Shown one piece after another: positions 29,046-37,854 of a stretch of DNA of 64,000 bases. A program made the translations under genes and the position numbers. The notes under the pieces were generated by a model that did not search any database, was not told where the DNA came from, and worked only from the letters and a program-made list of their open reading frames with translations. Position 1 is the first letter of the stretch. Each line of letters begins with the position of its first letter. The DNA comes from Xanthocytophaga agilis (GTDB taxonomy: Bacteria > Bacteroidota > Bacteroidia > Cytophagales > 172606-1), in the NCBI RefSeq assembly GCF_030068605.1, contig NZ_JASJOU010000011.1, positions 124,001 through 188,000 on the forward strand. Reading direction: 5' to 3'.

Positions 29046-30026
29046 ATGAGCCAATCCCAGAAAGAACCTACTCAGCCAGATGCTGTTGCCTTACAAAAGA
29101 TACTTCATAAACTGGGCTATCCGGATTTATTGGAAAAATTAGGTGAGAATATCTCAGGATCAGAGCTAAATACATTGTTGCTAACCCTTATGGCTCAACG
29201 TGCAGCTCAATCATCACCTCCTATGTTGCTACAACAATACCAGCATAGTCGTTTTGCCATGCCTTCACAGTTGCCTCTTGTTGCCTTTAGTGAGTTTGAA
29301 CTTAGCCTGCAGAAAATTATTCATGCATTTGGATTTCAGGATATCATACTTTCTCCGGTAGCTCCATTGGGAAGTTGTTCAGTAGTAGGAACAGTACATC
29401 AAAACAAAATACTTTCAGCGATAAGAGGTATGGAAGTAATGGCAGATATAACCAATGCAATGGCGCTGGAAATTTGTCGTCGCAAACAAACAAGAGAATG
29501 GGTACCTGCCACTGATAAGGACACATTGCGGCTGTTTACCACACATCGGCATTTGCGAACACCTCCAATCCAAAATGCAAAATTCAGTCCACATTTTGCC
29601 ATCCTGGGTTGTGTAGTATCAGGACGAGATCAGGGTGATTGTCAATTTGAGACATTTGTAATCCTAGAACAATTGAAATTATACAAAGCCCTGCTTGCAG
29701 ATCATCTGCATTTATCAATAAAGGTAAAACTATATTTGCGTGAAGGGTACTCTGCGTTATCTTTACTACAGGAACGAATAGCAAAGGTATTAGAAGAATT
29801 GAATACATCTGTACCTGTTGAATGGCTGAAACCTGACACAGAGAATGCCTATTATCAGGGAATACAGTTTAAGATCATGGTAGTAACAAATGACCAAACA
29901 TGGGAAGTAGCTGATGGAGGATTTGTAGACTGGTCACAAAAATTATTGCAAAACAAAAAAGAACGTATGTTGATTAGTGGGTTGGGAACAGAATTGCTTT
30001 ATAAAATTCTGTTTTCTACTGAATAA
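29046..30026 (+). CDS. Conserved hypothetical protein, possibly class II aaRS-like fold
   Basis: 326 aa, not confidently recognised. The middle part reads VAPLGSCSVVGTVHQNKIL and GMEVMADITNAMALEICRRK, and near the C-terminus YYQGIQFKI occurs. The last resembles the Y(Y/F)xGxxF motif 3-like segment of HisRS/HisZ, so a class II aminoacyl-tRNA-synthetase-like fold is suspected (inference, low confidence). There is no signal peptide or TM. It lies between an acetyltransferase (10 bases upstream) and an AraC regulator (21 bases downstream), so the three are likely one transcript. Confidence 0.6.
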   Translation: MSQSQKEPTQPDAVALQKILHKLGYPDLLEKLGENISGSELNTLLLTLMAQRAAQSSPPMLLQQYQHSRFAMPSQLPLVAFSEFELSLQKIIHAFGFQDIILSPVAPLGSCSVVGTVHQNKILSAIRGMEVMADITNAMALEICRRKQTREWVPATDKDTLRLFTTHRHLRTPPIQNAKFSPHFAILGCVVSGRDQGDCQFETFVILEQLKLYKALLADHLHLSIKVKLYLREGYSALSLLQERIAKVLEELNTSVPVEWLKPDTENAYYQGIQFKIMVVTNDQTWEVADGGFVDWSQKLLQNKKERMLISGLGTELLYKILFSTE

Positions 30027-30047
30027 GGTATGTAAATCAAAGATCAA

Positions 30048-30845
30048 ATGAAAGGTCGTATTGTACTGGAAACTGAGAAGCAGGAATTTATCCGGATTGC
30101 CTGGCCCTCACCTGCCTTGCGTAAACTTATTGCTTATTATTTTGAGGTTAAAAGTCCAATAAATCAGACAACATCTACTCATCTATACTCTATACCCAGC
30201 TTACATGGCCTATTTTGTTTTTCACTCAACAATTCAACCTGGATCAGCACAGAACAACAATATCAAAAAGAGACTATCCTGAAAGGCACCCAATTACTTG
30301 GAGCGTTTACCTATCCTTTGTGTTCTGTTTTTCCATATCAGAAACACGCATTTTACATTAAGCTACAACCTGGAGTATTGGAAAAGCTTACAGGGTTCCT
30401 ACCAGGAGAACTACTTAATGCACAAAGTACACCAGAAAATGTATGGAAAAATGAATTGACAGAACAGATAGGCAATACATCAACTTTTGAGCAACGGATA
30501 GCTTGTGCAGAAACTTATTTCAAGAACCATCAGTATTTTAGTTTTTCGTATGCATTTAATCTAATCCAGACAGCACTCTCATTATTTTCACACTACCCTA
30601 CCCAAAGTATTGAAACAATAGCAGATAACTTATCTGTAAGCTATCGGACCCTTCATCGTCACTTTGATCATGAATTAGCACTTTCACCTAAATATTGTCA
30701 AAAACTCATACGATTTAGACAAGGCATATCTTTATATCGTACCAAAGGAAGTCAATGCGATTATAGTCATCTTGGGTACACAGATTTTTCTCATTTCTGT
30801 AGAGAAGCCCGACAAATAGCATTGAGAGCACCATCTGAGATTTGA
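30048..30845 (+). CDS. AraC-family transcriptional regulator
   Basis: 265 aa. N-terminal ~150-residue ligand-type domain (begins WPSPALRKLIAYYFEVK, as in DUF6597-type AraC proteins). A C-terminal AraC HTH follows, with first helix-turn-helix SIETIADNLSVSYRTLHRHF and second region DYSHLGYTDFSHFCREAR. The second HTH contains YTDFSHFCREAR in place of the usual GYSDQSHFxRxFK, so it is recognisable. It is the last gene of the operon and might autoregulate it. Confidence 0.8.
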   Translation: MKGRIVLETEKQEFIRIAWPSPALRKLIAYYFEVKSPINQTTSTHLYSIPSLHGLFCFSLNNSTWISTEQQYQKETILKGTQLLGAFTYPLCSVFPYQKHAFYIKLQPGVLEKLTGFLPGELLNAQSTPENVWKNELTEQIGNTSTFEQRIACAETYFKNHQYFSFSYAFNLIQTALSLFSHYPTQSIETIADNLSVSYRTLHRHFDHELALSPKYCQKLIRFRQGISLYRTKGSQCDYSHLGYTDFSHFCREARQIALRAPSEI

Positions 30846-30951
30846 GACATAAGGAAATAAGCTACCACCAATAACTTTTAAACGAGGCAATGTCACTATC
30901 TCACAAACAATATTTTGCTTACAGCTTCTTGATAAAGATACCATAAAAACA

Positions 30952-30993
30952 CCAGCCTGATCCAACAGTTAGGTGCTGTAAGGATCAGGCTGG
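30952..30993. terminator. Bidirectional hairpin between AraC gene and RiPP locus
   Basis: CCAGCCTGATCC (30952-30963) and GGATCAGGCTGG (30982-30993) form a perfect 12-bp stem with an inner ACAG/CTGT. An A tract precedes it and there is no strong T tract after it. It separates two convergent transcription units. Confidence 0.65.
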
Positions 30994-31105
30994 CAATTTG
31001 TAGTGAAGAGGAGCGTTGGCAATAATGTCTAAGCAATTTCAAAGCATTCTGGCGGAGAGAACTCAGATAAAAAATATAAAAAAGATATTAAAAAGTGCAA
31101 GATTA

Positions 31106-32188
31106 CTATAGAAACAATAGACTAGTATTTAAATTACCCATTGTCCACTGTCTGATTGCAGCATATACACCTAAATTTCCTGTAAGCAAAGAATTATCTT
31201 CATTGCTTTGCTCACGTATATACCGCTGCCAAAGCTCTCCTAACCAGAAACTTCCTTCTTTAAAAAATCGCTCCTGCTGTGTAAGTGAATGTAAGTGTCG
31301 ATAAAATAACACTAATCCGGCTATGCCATCAGTTAAACCCATACACAGAGAATCGGATTGCTTTTGCATATGCATCCGTTGACTGAGTATAAATCCAGCC
31401 AACCGATCAGCCCATTTTATTAACTCTCTTCTTTTCTGGAGCTGTCCTACCTCATACAAAACCAATATTTGTATCAGATCGCCAGCAGACCAGCTTAGTG
31501 TATCAGAAGTCACCCATTCTGAGTCACTTACTTGGACAGGAAAAAGAGCATTCTGATTCTGCATGGTATTTATATCCAGCTGATGAGCATACAGATAATA
31601 TATATACTGGTCAATTATCTTCATCAACGTACCCTGATGCTGTGTCAAAGCGGGTGAAGCTTGTGACTTCATCAGTAAACGTACCAGAAGTAATATATAT
31701 CCAGCATACCCACTTTCAAGAGTTAGGTCAGTAACCGGCTCACTCCCAATGGGTAACCAATGACGGCATAACTGGGAAAGCAAACGATGCTGCATTTCCT
31801 TTATATGTGGTGTCGATGTTTGGTTACTCAGAAAATAGTGCAAAATAGCCGTACTTCCCTGGCAATATCCAAGCTTCTGCTCCTGAATTCGTTGCATTAC
31901 CTCCTGGTAAAGCTGTAGCTCAAAATCCAGTAACGTTTTTCGAATAGTTTCTTTTTTGTGTAACTGGTATTGATACAATGTCTGGCATCCTGTCAGAAGA
32001 GGAATCAACTGTGATGCGGGTCTCCAGTCTTCCGTATGAATAATATCCTGCAACAGATCAAGTTCGAGTTCCTGTTGCCAGATATGCCATAACCAGGTAT
32101 CTGCCGTCGATAAATCTGAGTCAGGAATCAGGCTCAGACTTGTCAATTCTGAAGCCATTCTCTCTACTAATGGTGCTTGCATATTCAT
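31106..32188 (-). CDS. LanC-like protein with degenerate zinc site
   Basis: 360 aa with the (alpha/alpha) toroid repeat pattern of LanC lanthionine cyclases: GYCQGSTAIL, ESGYAGYILLL, LSWSAGDLIQI, SLCMGLTDGIAGLVLF and LLTGNLGVYAAI give five GxxG-type turns. Active LanC binds zinc through the Cys of WCYG and the Cys-His of CHG. Here the first is WSAG (Trp233-Ser234, no Cys) and the second is LCMG (Cys282-Met283, no His), so two of three ligands are missing. It is probably not an active cyclase and may be a scaffold or binding protein. Its ATG overlaps the stop of a 28-codon ORF (TGATG). Confidence 0.75.
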   Translation of the reverse strand: MNMQAPLVERMASELTSLSLIPDSDLSTADTWLWHIWQQELELDLLQDIIHTEDWRPASQLIPLLTGCQTLYQYQLHKKETIRKTLLDFELQLYQEVMQRIQEQKLGYCQGSTAILHYFLSNQTSTPHIKEMQHRLLSQLCRHWLPIGSEPVTDLTLESGYAGYILLLVRLLMKSQASPALTQHQGTLMKIIDQYIYYLYAHQLDINTMQNQNALFPVQVSDSEWVTSDTLSWSAGDLIQILVLYEVGQLQKRRELIKWADRLAGFILSQRMHMQKQSDSLCMGLTDGIAGLVLFYRHLHSLTQQERFFKEGSFWLGELWQRYIREQSNEDNSLLTGNLGVYAAIRQWTMGNLNTSLLFL

Positions 32189-32274
32189 CAGTGTTTTTTG
32201 TGTAAGTTGAATAGATATTCCATTATTAAAGCGATTCCTAAAATACCTATCCCATTTACGCTAAGGACATCCAT
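32188..32274 (-). CDS. 28-aa putative membrane miniprotein in the RiPP locus
   Basis: ATG 32274 opens a 28-residue frame ending in TGA at 32188-32190. That stop overlaps the ATG of the LanC-like gene as TGATG, the usual sign of translational coupling. The product is one hydrophobic helix (GIGILGIALIMEYLF) with a basic tail (LHKKH), so a single-pass membrane peptide is expected. It lies 38 bases downstream of the candidate precursor. The ORF is short and could be chance; the exact overlap and amphipathic composition favour reality. Function unknown. Confidence 0.45.
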   Translation of the reverse strand: MDVLSVNGIGILGIALIMEYLFNLHKKH

Positions 32275-32312
32275 TACAGGTGGCTCTTCCCTGTATCATA
32301 GATATAAATTTC

Positions 32313-32456
32313 TTATATTCCCGTTGTCAATACAGTACCAATAGTTTGGTTGCTGAAAGGCTGGTTTTCGCCAGTCAGTGCAGGGATACTTGTCAAACGA
32401 GCTACTTTTTTAACACGGATTGAAGTCAAAGCAGAAGTGGTTGTATTTGTTTTCAT
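32313..32456 (-). CDS. Putative RiPP precursor peptide, Ser/Thr-rich and cysteine-free
   Basis: 47 codons from ATG 32456 to TAA 32313-32315. The peptide starts MKTNTTTSALTSI, has a basic stretch RVKKVARL at ~14-21, and ends GENQPFSNQTIG plus TVLTTGI. It contains 12 Thr and 4 Ser but no Cys. Position (upstream of and codirectional with a LanC-like gene, divergent from a LanB dehydratase) and composition fit a substrate for Ser/Thr dehydration. There is no Gly-Gly leader cleavage site, although Thr-Gly-Glu at ~28-30 is a possible boundary (inference). Not listed among long ORFs because of its size. Confidence 0.55.
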   Translation of the reverse strand: MKTNTTTSALTSIRVKKVARLTSIPALTGENQPFSNQTIGTVLTTGI

Positions 32457-32595
32457 AAAATTTTGTTTGTTTGTAACGTGATAAAACATGTTGCTTGTGC
32501 TATTTATTGAATGAAAGTTGCAGGTTTTCTTTCAATCCGGAAAATCAATTATACCAAGCTGCCTTTTTCCTATATCAGTACCTGAAAAGCCCTAT

Positions 32596-33669
32596 ATGAA
32601 ACAACTACAACACTGGTTCCAGCAACACTGGAAAACAGTCTTGATTCATGCCAGTGTATGGATACTATATCTTCTGGTCAATAATTTTTTATTATTCATA
32701 AATCAGTTGCGACAAATAGAACTGGGGCAGATGTTTTACACCTATGCTTTGGTTGCTGTTCTGTTTTATGTAAATGTTTATTTTGTTATAATTCCCTGTA
32801 TGCATAAACGCAAGTATATAAAACTGATGTTTTATACTGTACTGCTGATATGTGCGTATGTTATGATTCGGTACGTTCTCTTTACGTATGTATTTCCAAT
32901 GCTTCATATTATTGATGCATATCGAAAAAACTATGTAATGATGGAGCAATTTTTACCAGACTCTATCTGGATAGCTTGCCAATACATATTGTTTAGCTAT
33001 GGCTATTGGTTTGCCTTGCGTTCTGTTCAACTGGAACAACACAAACGCAAAATTGAGCAGGAATTTGCCACACTGGAGCGGGAAAGAGCACAGGCAGAAC
33101 TTGCCTTTCTCCGATCACAGTTAAACCCTCACTTTCTCTATAATACACTTAATTTCTTTTTTTCTGATGCACTTCAGGTATCTCCCAGACTAGCTGATTC
33201 CATCATGGCCTTATCTACCATGCTACGAAATGTAACCGAAATAGGCAAGCAGTCACTGGTCCCTATCGGACAGGAACTTGATTATATTCGGAACTATATC
33301 AAAATACAATGTTATCGGTTTGGCGACCAGCTTCAGGTGCATCTTGACATTGAAGGCGAAGAATACGAAGATCAACACATGATTCCACCCTTATTGTTTA
33401 TCTCTCTTGTCGAAAATATTTTCAAGTATGGTGATGTATATGACAACTCTCAACCTGTCCATATCCGTATATGTCTATCGGAGACTGAGATCTCCTTTTA
33501 TTCCGGAAATCCTAAAAAGGCAACACCCAATTATACACAGGGAGGGTTGGGATTGAAAAACATTGAGAATCAATTGAGAATCATATATAAGAGTGATTTT
33601 AGCTTTGAAGTAACCGAAGAAAACAATATATTCTATGTAAATTTAAATCTTCCACTACTTGGTAATTAG
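32596..33669 (+). CDS. LytS-type sensor histidine kinase of the RiPP locus
   Basis: 357 aa from ATG 32596; a TTG at 32518 is rejected. Four TM helices (about 12-30, 43-65, 75-95, 120-140), a coiled coil, then the phosphoacceptor block SQLNPHFLYNTLNF with His179, followed by a HATPase with LVENIFKYGD and GGLGLKNI. Pairs with the LytTR regulator 107 bases downstream. It sits between the divergent precursor/LanC unit and the dehydratase, so it may control RiPP production in response to an extracellular signal (inference). Confidence 0.9.
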   Translation: MKQLQHWFQQHWKTVLIHASVWILYLLVNNFLLFINQLRQIELGQMFYTYALVAVLFYVNVYFVIIPCMHKRKYIKLMFYTVLLICAYVMIRYVLFTYVFPMLHIIDAYRKNYVMMEQFLPDSIWIACQYILFSYGYWFALRSVQLEQHKRKIEQEFATLERERAQAELAFLRSQLNPHFLYNTLNFFFSDALQVSPRLADSIMALSTMLRNVTEIGKQSLVPIGQELDYIRNYIKIQCYRFGDQLQVHLDIEGEEYEDQHMIPPLLFISLVENIFKYGDVYDNSQPVHIRICLSETEISFYSGNPKKATPNYTQGGLGLKNIENQLRIIYKSDFSFEVTEENNIFYVNLNLPLLGN

Positions 33670-33776
33670 CGAAACAGCCCTTATACTGTGTTGCAGTTTG
33701 AACGCCTTGGTAGATATTTTCAGTATAACAGTCTTTGTGCTATTTCTAAACCTTACTTAATTAAAATAACAGTACG

Positions 33777-34517
33777 ATGATCAATTGTCTGATTTTAGAT
33801 GATGAGCAGGCCGCAATTAATGTACTGACCAAGTATATCGAGGAAACTCCCTATCTCAAACTAGTAGATGGTACTACCTCTGTTTCCAAAGCTATTGAGA
33901 TGTTGAGCCAGCAATCTATTGACCTGATTTTTCTGGATATCCAGATGCCTTTATTGAATGGACTCCAGTTTATTGACTTATATGGTCATCAGGTCAAAGT
34001 AATACTGACAACTGCCTATAGTGAATATGCACTGGAAGGATATGATCGTAATGTCATTGATTATTTACTCAAACCTATCCCCTTTAACCGTTTCCTCAAA
34101 GCTGCAGAAAAAGCGTTAAATTATTTTAACCGGAATAATGCAGTACTGACAACACAGGCGTCTCAGCCAGATATGGATTTTATTCTGGTTAAAACAGAAC
34201 ATAAAGGCAAACTGCGAAAGATTAATTTCAACGAGATTGTTTATGTAGAGGGGTTGAAAAACTATGTTTCTATCTATACTACTCAACACGAACGGATTGT
34301 AACGTATAGTGGCATCAGTGATCTGGAAGAGCGATTACCATCTCATTTGTTTGCACGTGTACATCGATCCTATATTGTTACTATACGCATGATTACAGCT
34401 ATTGATGGCAATGAAGTTTTGCTGAAAGATGCACCACGTATTCCCATATCAGGAAAATTTAAAGATGATCTTTTATTAAAACTCCAGAAAGCGATACTCC
34501 AAAACAAATCAGAATAG
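33777..34517 (+). CDS. LytTR-family response regulator
   Basis: 246 aa: receiver domain (~1-120) with acidic pocket LDDEQ, phosphoacceptor Asp54 in IFLDIQMP and KPI at ~100; LytTR DNA-binding domain (~145-240) with VEGLKNYVSIYT and HRSYIV. Partner of the adjacent LytS-type kinase. LytTR regulators bind direct repeats upstream of targets; the divergent region 32457-32595 is the most likely target but no clear repeat was found. Confidence 0.93.
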   Translation: MINCLILDDEQAAINVLTKYIEETPYLKLVDGTTSVSKAIEMLSQQSIDLIFLDIQMPLLNGLQFIDLYGHQVKVILTTAYSEYALEGYDRNVIDYLLKPIPFNRFLKAAEKALNYFNRNNAVLTTQASQPDMDFILVKTEHKGKLRKINFNEIVYVEGLKNYVSIYTTQHERIVTYSGISDLEERLPSHLFARVHRSYIVTIRMITAIDGNEVLLKDAPRIPISGKFKDDLLLKLQKAILQNKSE

Positions 34518-34629
34518 AGTATCCATAACTATTTATAACCCATTATCATTTTTACCATCACCTGTAGCTACTGATTCTCCCGGATAGATTACCGGGTACT
34601 ATGCGTCTCAGGCAAATTTTTATTTCAGT

Positions 34630-37600
34630 ATGACCGAAAGTTTAACCAATCATGGTTTCCTGATTTTTCGATCTCCCCTACTACCTTACCATACCCTAAC
34701 TCAACTAACAACCGAAAAGATTCGGGCTATTTATTTGAATCCGGTTTTACAAACGGCTTTATTCATTGCATCACCAGAAATGTATATTCAATGCTGTGCA
34801 TGGCTGAATGATGAAGTAAAAAGTGAAAAAGACAGGAAAAAAATTGAGTTAACGCTAACAAAATATTTGCTCCGTGCTTCCTATCGTTGTACTCCTTTTG
34901 GGTTGTTTGCAGGGTTATCACTGGTGCATATGGATCACCATACAAGCATAGAATACACTCCGGCAACAGAATGGCATAGACATACCCGACTTGACATGGA
35001 TTTTATACATGTCCTGTCTCTGCATATTGCTACCCTGCCAGCTATACAAGATGTAATTACCTACTATCCAAATAATACTATCTATCAGATTGGCGAAAAA
35101 ATACGATATGTAATCTACGAGATCCACCAAAATATGCGGGATCATCACCTGGTGGATGTAGATGCATCTCTTTATCTGATACAATTACTGGATTATGCAA
35201 GGAAAGGAGCTACCCGTCAGCAACTAATCTTTATCTTACAAAATCAGGGAATAGAAAAGGTACCTTCAGCTGACTTTGTCGACCAAATGATAGAGAATCA
35301 ATTACTGATAAGCGAACTAGAGACTACTATTACAGGAGAAGCTTATACAAGTCGTCTGGTCAGGATATTACAAAAATACAGTGAGGGACAACCCATAGCT
35401 GCTACTCTGGAAAAGCTATTGCTTAGCATAAAACAAACTGACAAACAAGATTTTCATACACTAATAGAAAGTTACAAAAACCTCTCTATTCATATAGCCC
35501 AGTTTGGATTGCCATTTGATACAACAAAACTCTTTCAGGTAGATGTCTATAAATCCTCTATTACTAACACACTCAATACTCTTGTAGCAGAACAACTACA
35601 AAAGGCAATTTATCTATTAAGTACCATACAGTCTGTAAATGAGCCTGTTCATCTTGTTAAATTTAGAGAAGCATTCAGAGATCGTTATGAGAATCAGTCA
35701 ATACCATTATTACAGGCTCTGGATATTGAAACAGGTATAGGCTATCCTATTCGTGAAATCGGGGCACATGATTTTGTACCTCTTCTGGAAAATATTATGT
35801 TGCCTGCTACTACGACAGCCACACAATCCATTGAGTGGTCTCCCTGGCAGCAATTTCTATTCGATAATTACACCAACGCACTTCGTCATCACCAAGAAGT
35901 AATTTACCTCAGTGAAAAAGATCTGAAACCGTTTATGCAAGAGTACTCTCCTGCATTGCCAGCCTCTCTCTATTCAATAGGATACCTCCTGGCTCAATCT
36001 GCCAATGCTATCGATCAGGGAGACTTTACCATCTATCACCAAGCAACAACGGGTCCTTCGGCTGCAAATCTGTTAGGTCGATTCTGTTATATGAGTGATG
36101 AACTGACACAACATGTTAGACAAATTACACAGGAGGAGGAGAAACTCCATCCAGAAGCTGTTTTTGCAGAGATAGTCCATCTGAATCAGGCTCGGGTAGG
36201 TAATATTGCTGTTCGCCCACATCTTCGCAACTACGAAATTCCTATAGTAACACCTACAGGTACAGACAGTGAACATACAATTTTACTGGAAGACCTGGAT
36301 ATTTTTCTTCGCAATAACAGACTTGTTTTATATTCAAGAAGGTTGCAAAAAGAAGTCATTCCTCGTTTGAGTACAGCTCATCTATATTCAGCCAATACTA
36401 TTTCAGCGTATCATTTCCTGTGTGACCTTCAGTTACAACAGCTACAGCGAGGGATAAGCTGGGATTGGGGAGTTGTAAAACATGCAGATTATCTGCCACG
36501 TGTACAATATGACAAAGTAATACTTAGTAAAGCCCAGTGGCGTCTGAACAAATCGGTTTTGGATCAAATTAAAATCCTCTCCGGTTATGCGCTCAAAGAA
36601 TACATTCAACAACTTCGAGAATCAAAACATATTCCTCAACACATTACTATTAAACAGGCTGATGCACTTTTGCCACTTGATCTGCAAAATGATCTATGTC
36701 TGGAACTTTTGCAACAACATATAACTCAGATAGAGACTCCCCTTTTAGTGGAAGAGAACTTGCTTACACAAGACAATGTATGGGTAGAAGGTCCGGATGG
36801 AAAGTTTACACATGAATTTATTTTACCAATTCAGTATCCTGTATCAGTAAATTCAATCCCAAATACACCTCCAGCAACTACCATCACACGAAGTTTTCCT
36901 CCTGGTTCCGAATGGACATATGTCAAGATATATTGTGGAATCAATACAGCCGATGAACTATTGCTTACAGTTATTAAGCCTCTGTCAGAAGAGCTCCTAG
37001 AAGGAAAGTTGATTGATAAATGGTTCTTTATCCGCTATGCAGATCCAAACTTTCATCTGAGGATTCGTTTTCATGAAATACAAGCAGGAACAGGGCAGAT
37101 CCTTCAAAAATTATATACCTATCTACAACCTTATTTAAGTAGTAATCTGATTTTCAATATACAGACAGATACATATCAACGGGAATTGGAGCGATATGGA
37201 GACTCATCTATAGAAGAAAGTGAAACTTTATTCTACCATGATAGCATAGCCACACTCGCATTGCTGGACACACTAGCAGTAGATCCGGAACCAGATGAAA
37301 TTCGATGGCAGGCTGCACTCTGGGGAACAGACCAATGGCTTACAGATTTTGGATTGTATCTTCAAGAGAAACAGAAACTACTTTTTAACTTACAAACAAG
37401 CTTTAAGAACGAATTTAATCTGCATACATCATCTTCCAGAAAATCGTTGGGAGAGAAGTACAGACTAGAAAAAAACTACATACGAACTCTACTGGAAACT
37501 ACACCAGATCAGAAACATTCCCTATTTCCCATTGCAGATATATGGAAAAACAGAAGTGAAATGACAAGAGAAACTATCAGCCAGTTAAAACCACATTTTT

Positions 37601-37770
37601 CATCCCAACATTGGGAAAGCCTGGTAGGAAGCCATATTCATATGTTTCTGAATCGTGTATTTCGTTCACAACCCCGAAAGCAGGAAATGGTTATTTATGA
37701 TTTTCTATATCAATACTATCATTCCAAACTTATGCAGGAGAGTAAGATACGAACAACCAATCAGATCTAA
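34630..37770 (+). CDS. LanB-type lantibiotic dehydratase (full length)
   Basis: 1046 aa, near the usual length of class I dehydratases. The N-terminal glutamylation domain (PF04738; ~1-700) carries the signature RCTPFGLFAGLSLV at ~80-100. The C-terminal elimination domain (SpaB_C/thiopeptide-type, PF14028; ~750-1035) begins near SEWTYVKIYCG and includes DKWFFIRYADPNFHLRIRF. In known LanB enzymes Ser/Thr is glutamylated from Glu-tRNA and glutamate is then eliminated to give Dha/Dhb. The gene has its own 112-base upstream gap after the LytTR gene and ends in a hairpin terminator. No transporter or leader protease is nearby. Confidence 0.9.
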   Translation: MTESLTNHGFLIFRSPLLPYHTLTQLTTEKIRAIYLNPVLQTALFIASPEMYIQCCAWLNDEVKSEKDRKKIELTLTKYLLRASYRCTPFGLFAGLSLVHMDHHTSIEYTPATEWHRHTRLDMDFIHVLSLHIATLPAIQDVITYYPNNTIYQIGEKIRYVIYEIHQNMRDHHLVDVDASLYLIQLLDYARKGATRQQLIFILQNQGIEKVPSADFVDQMIENQLLISELETTITGEAYTSRLVRILQKYSEGQPIAATLEKLLLSIKQTDKQDFHTLIESYKNLSIHIAQFGLPFDTTKLFQVDVYKSSITNTLNTLVAEQLQKAIYLLSTIQSVNEPVHLVKFREAFRDRYENQSIPLLQALDIETGIGYPIREIGAHDFVPLLENIMLPATTTATQSIEWSPWQQFLFDNYTNALRHHQEVIYLSEKDLKPFMQEYSPALPASLYSIGYLLAQSANAIDQGDFTIYHQATTGPSAANLLGRFCYMSDELTQHVRQITQEEEKLHPEAVFAEIVHLNQARVGNIAVRPHLRNYEIPIVTPTGTDSEHTILLEDLDIFLRNNRLVLYSRRLQKEVIPRLSTAHLYSANTISAYHFLCDLQLQQLQRGISWDWGVVKHADYLPRVQYDKVILSKAQWRLNKSVLDQIKILSGYALKEYIQQLRESKHIPQHITIKQADALLPLDLQNDLCLELLQQHITQIETPLLVEENLLTQDNVWVEGPDGKFTHEFILPIQYPVSVNSIPNTPPATTITRSFPPGSEWTYVKIYCGINTADELLLTVIKPLSEELLEGKLIDKWFFIRYADPNFHLRIRFHEIQAGTGQILQKLYTYLQPYLSSNLIFNIQTDTYQRELERYGDSSIEESETLFYHDSIATLALLDTLAVDPEPDEIRWQAALWGTDQWLTDFGLYLQEKQKLLFNLQTSFKNEFNLHTSSSRKSLGEKYRLEKNYIRTLLETTPDQKHSLFPIADIWKNRSEMTRETISQLKPHFSSQHWESLVGSHIHMFLNRVFRSQPRKQEMVIYDFLYQYYHSKLMQESKIRTTNQI

Positions 37771-37801
37771 TCTAAGAAATAGCCTGGCCTGCAAGCACAA
37801 A

Positions 37802-37843
37802 GCCTGACGATAGAAGAGTATAAAATCTCAGTTATTGTCAGGC
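37802..37843. terminator. Hairpin between lanB-like and DCC genes
   Basis: GCCTGACGATA (37802-37812) pairs with TATTGTCAGGC (37833-37843) with one G-T wobble; convergent genes flank it. The 3' side runs GTTTCAT, with no long T tract. Confidence 0.6.
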
Positions 37844-37854
37844 GTTTCATAAAT

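Noticed and set aside
32511-32585. 24-codon ORF upstream of the LytS-type gene, considered as a second precursor
   Set aside because: No Ser/Thr/Cys enrichment and no coding evidence; overlaps the TTG extension of the kinase.
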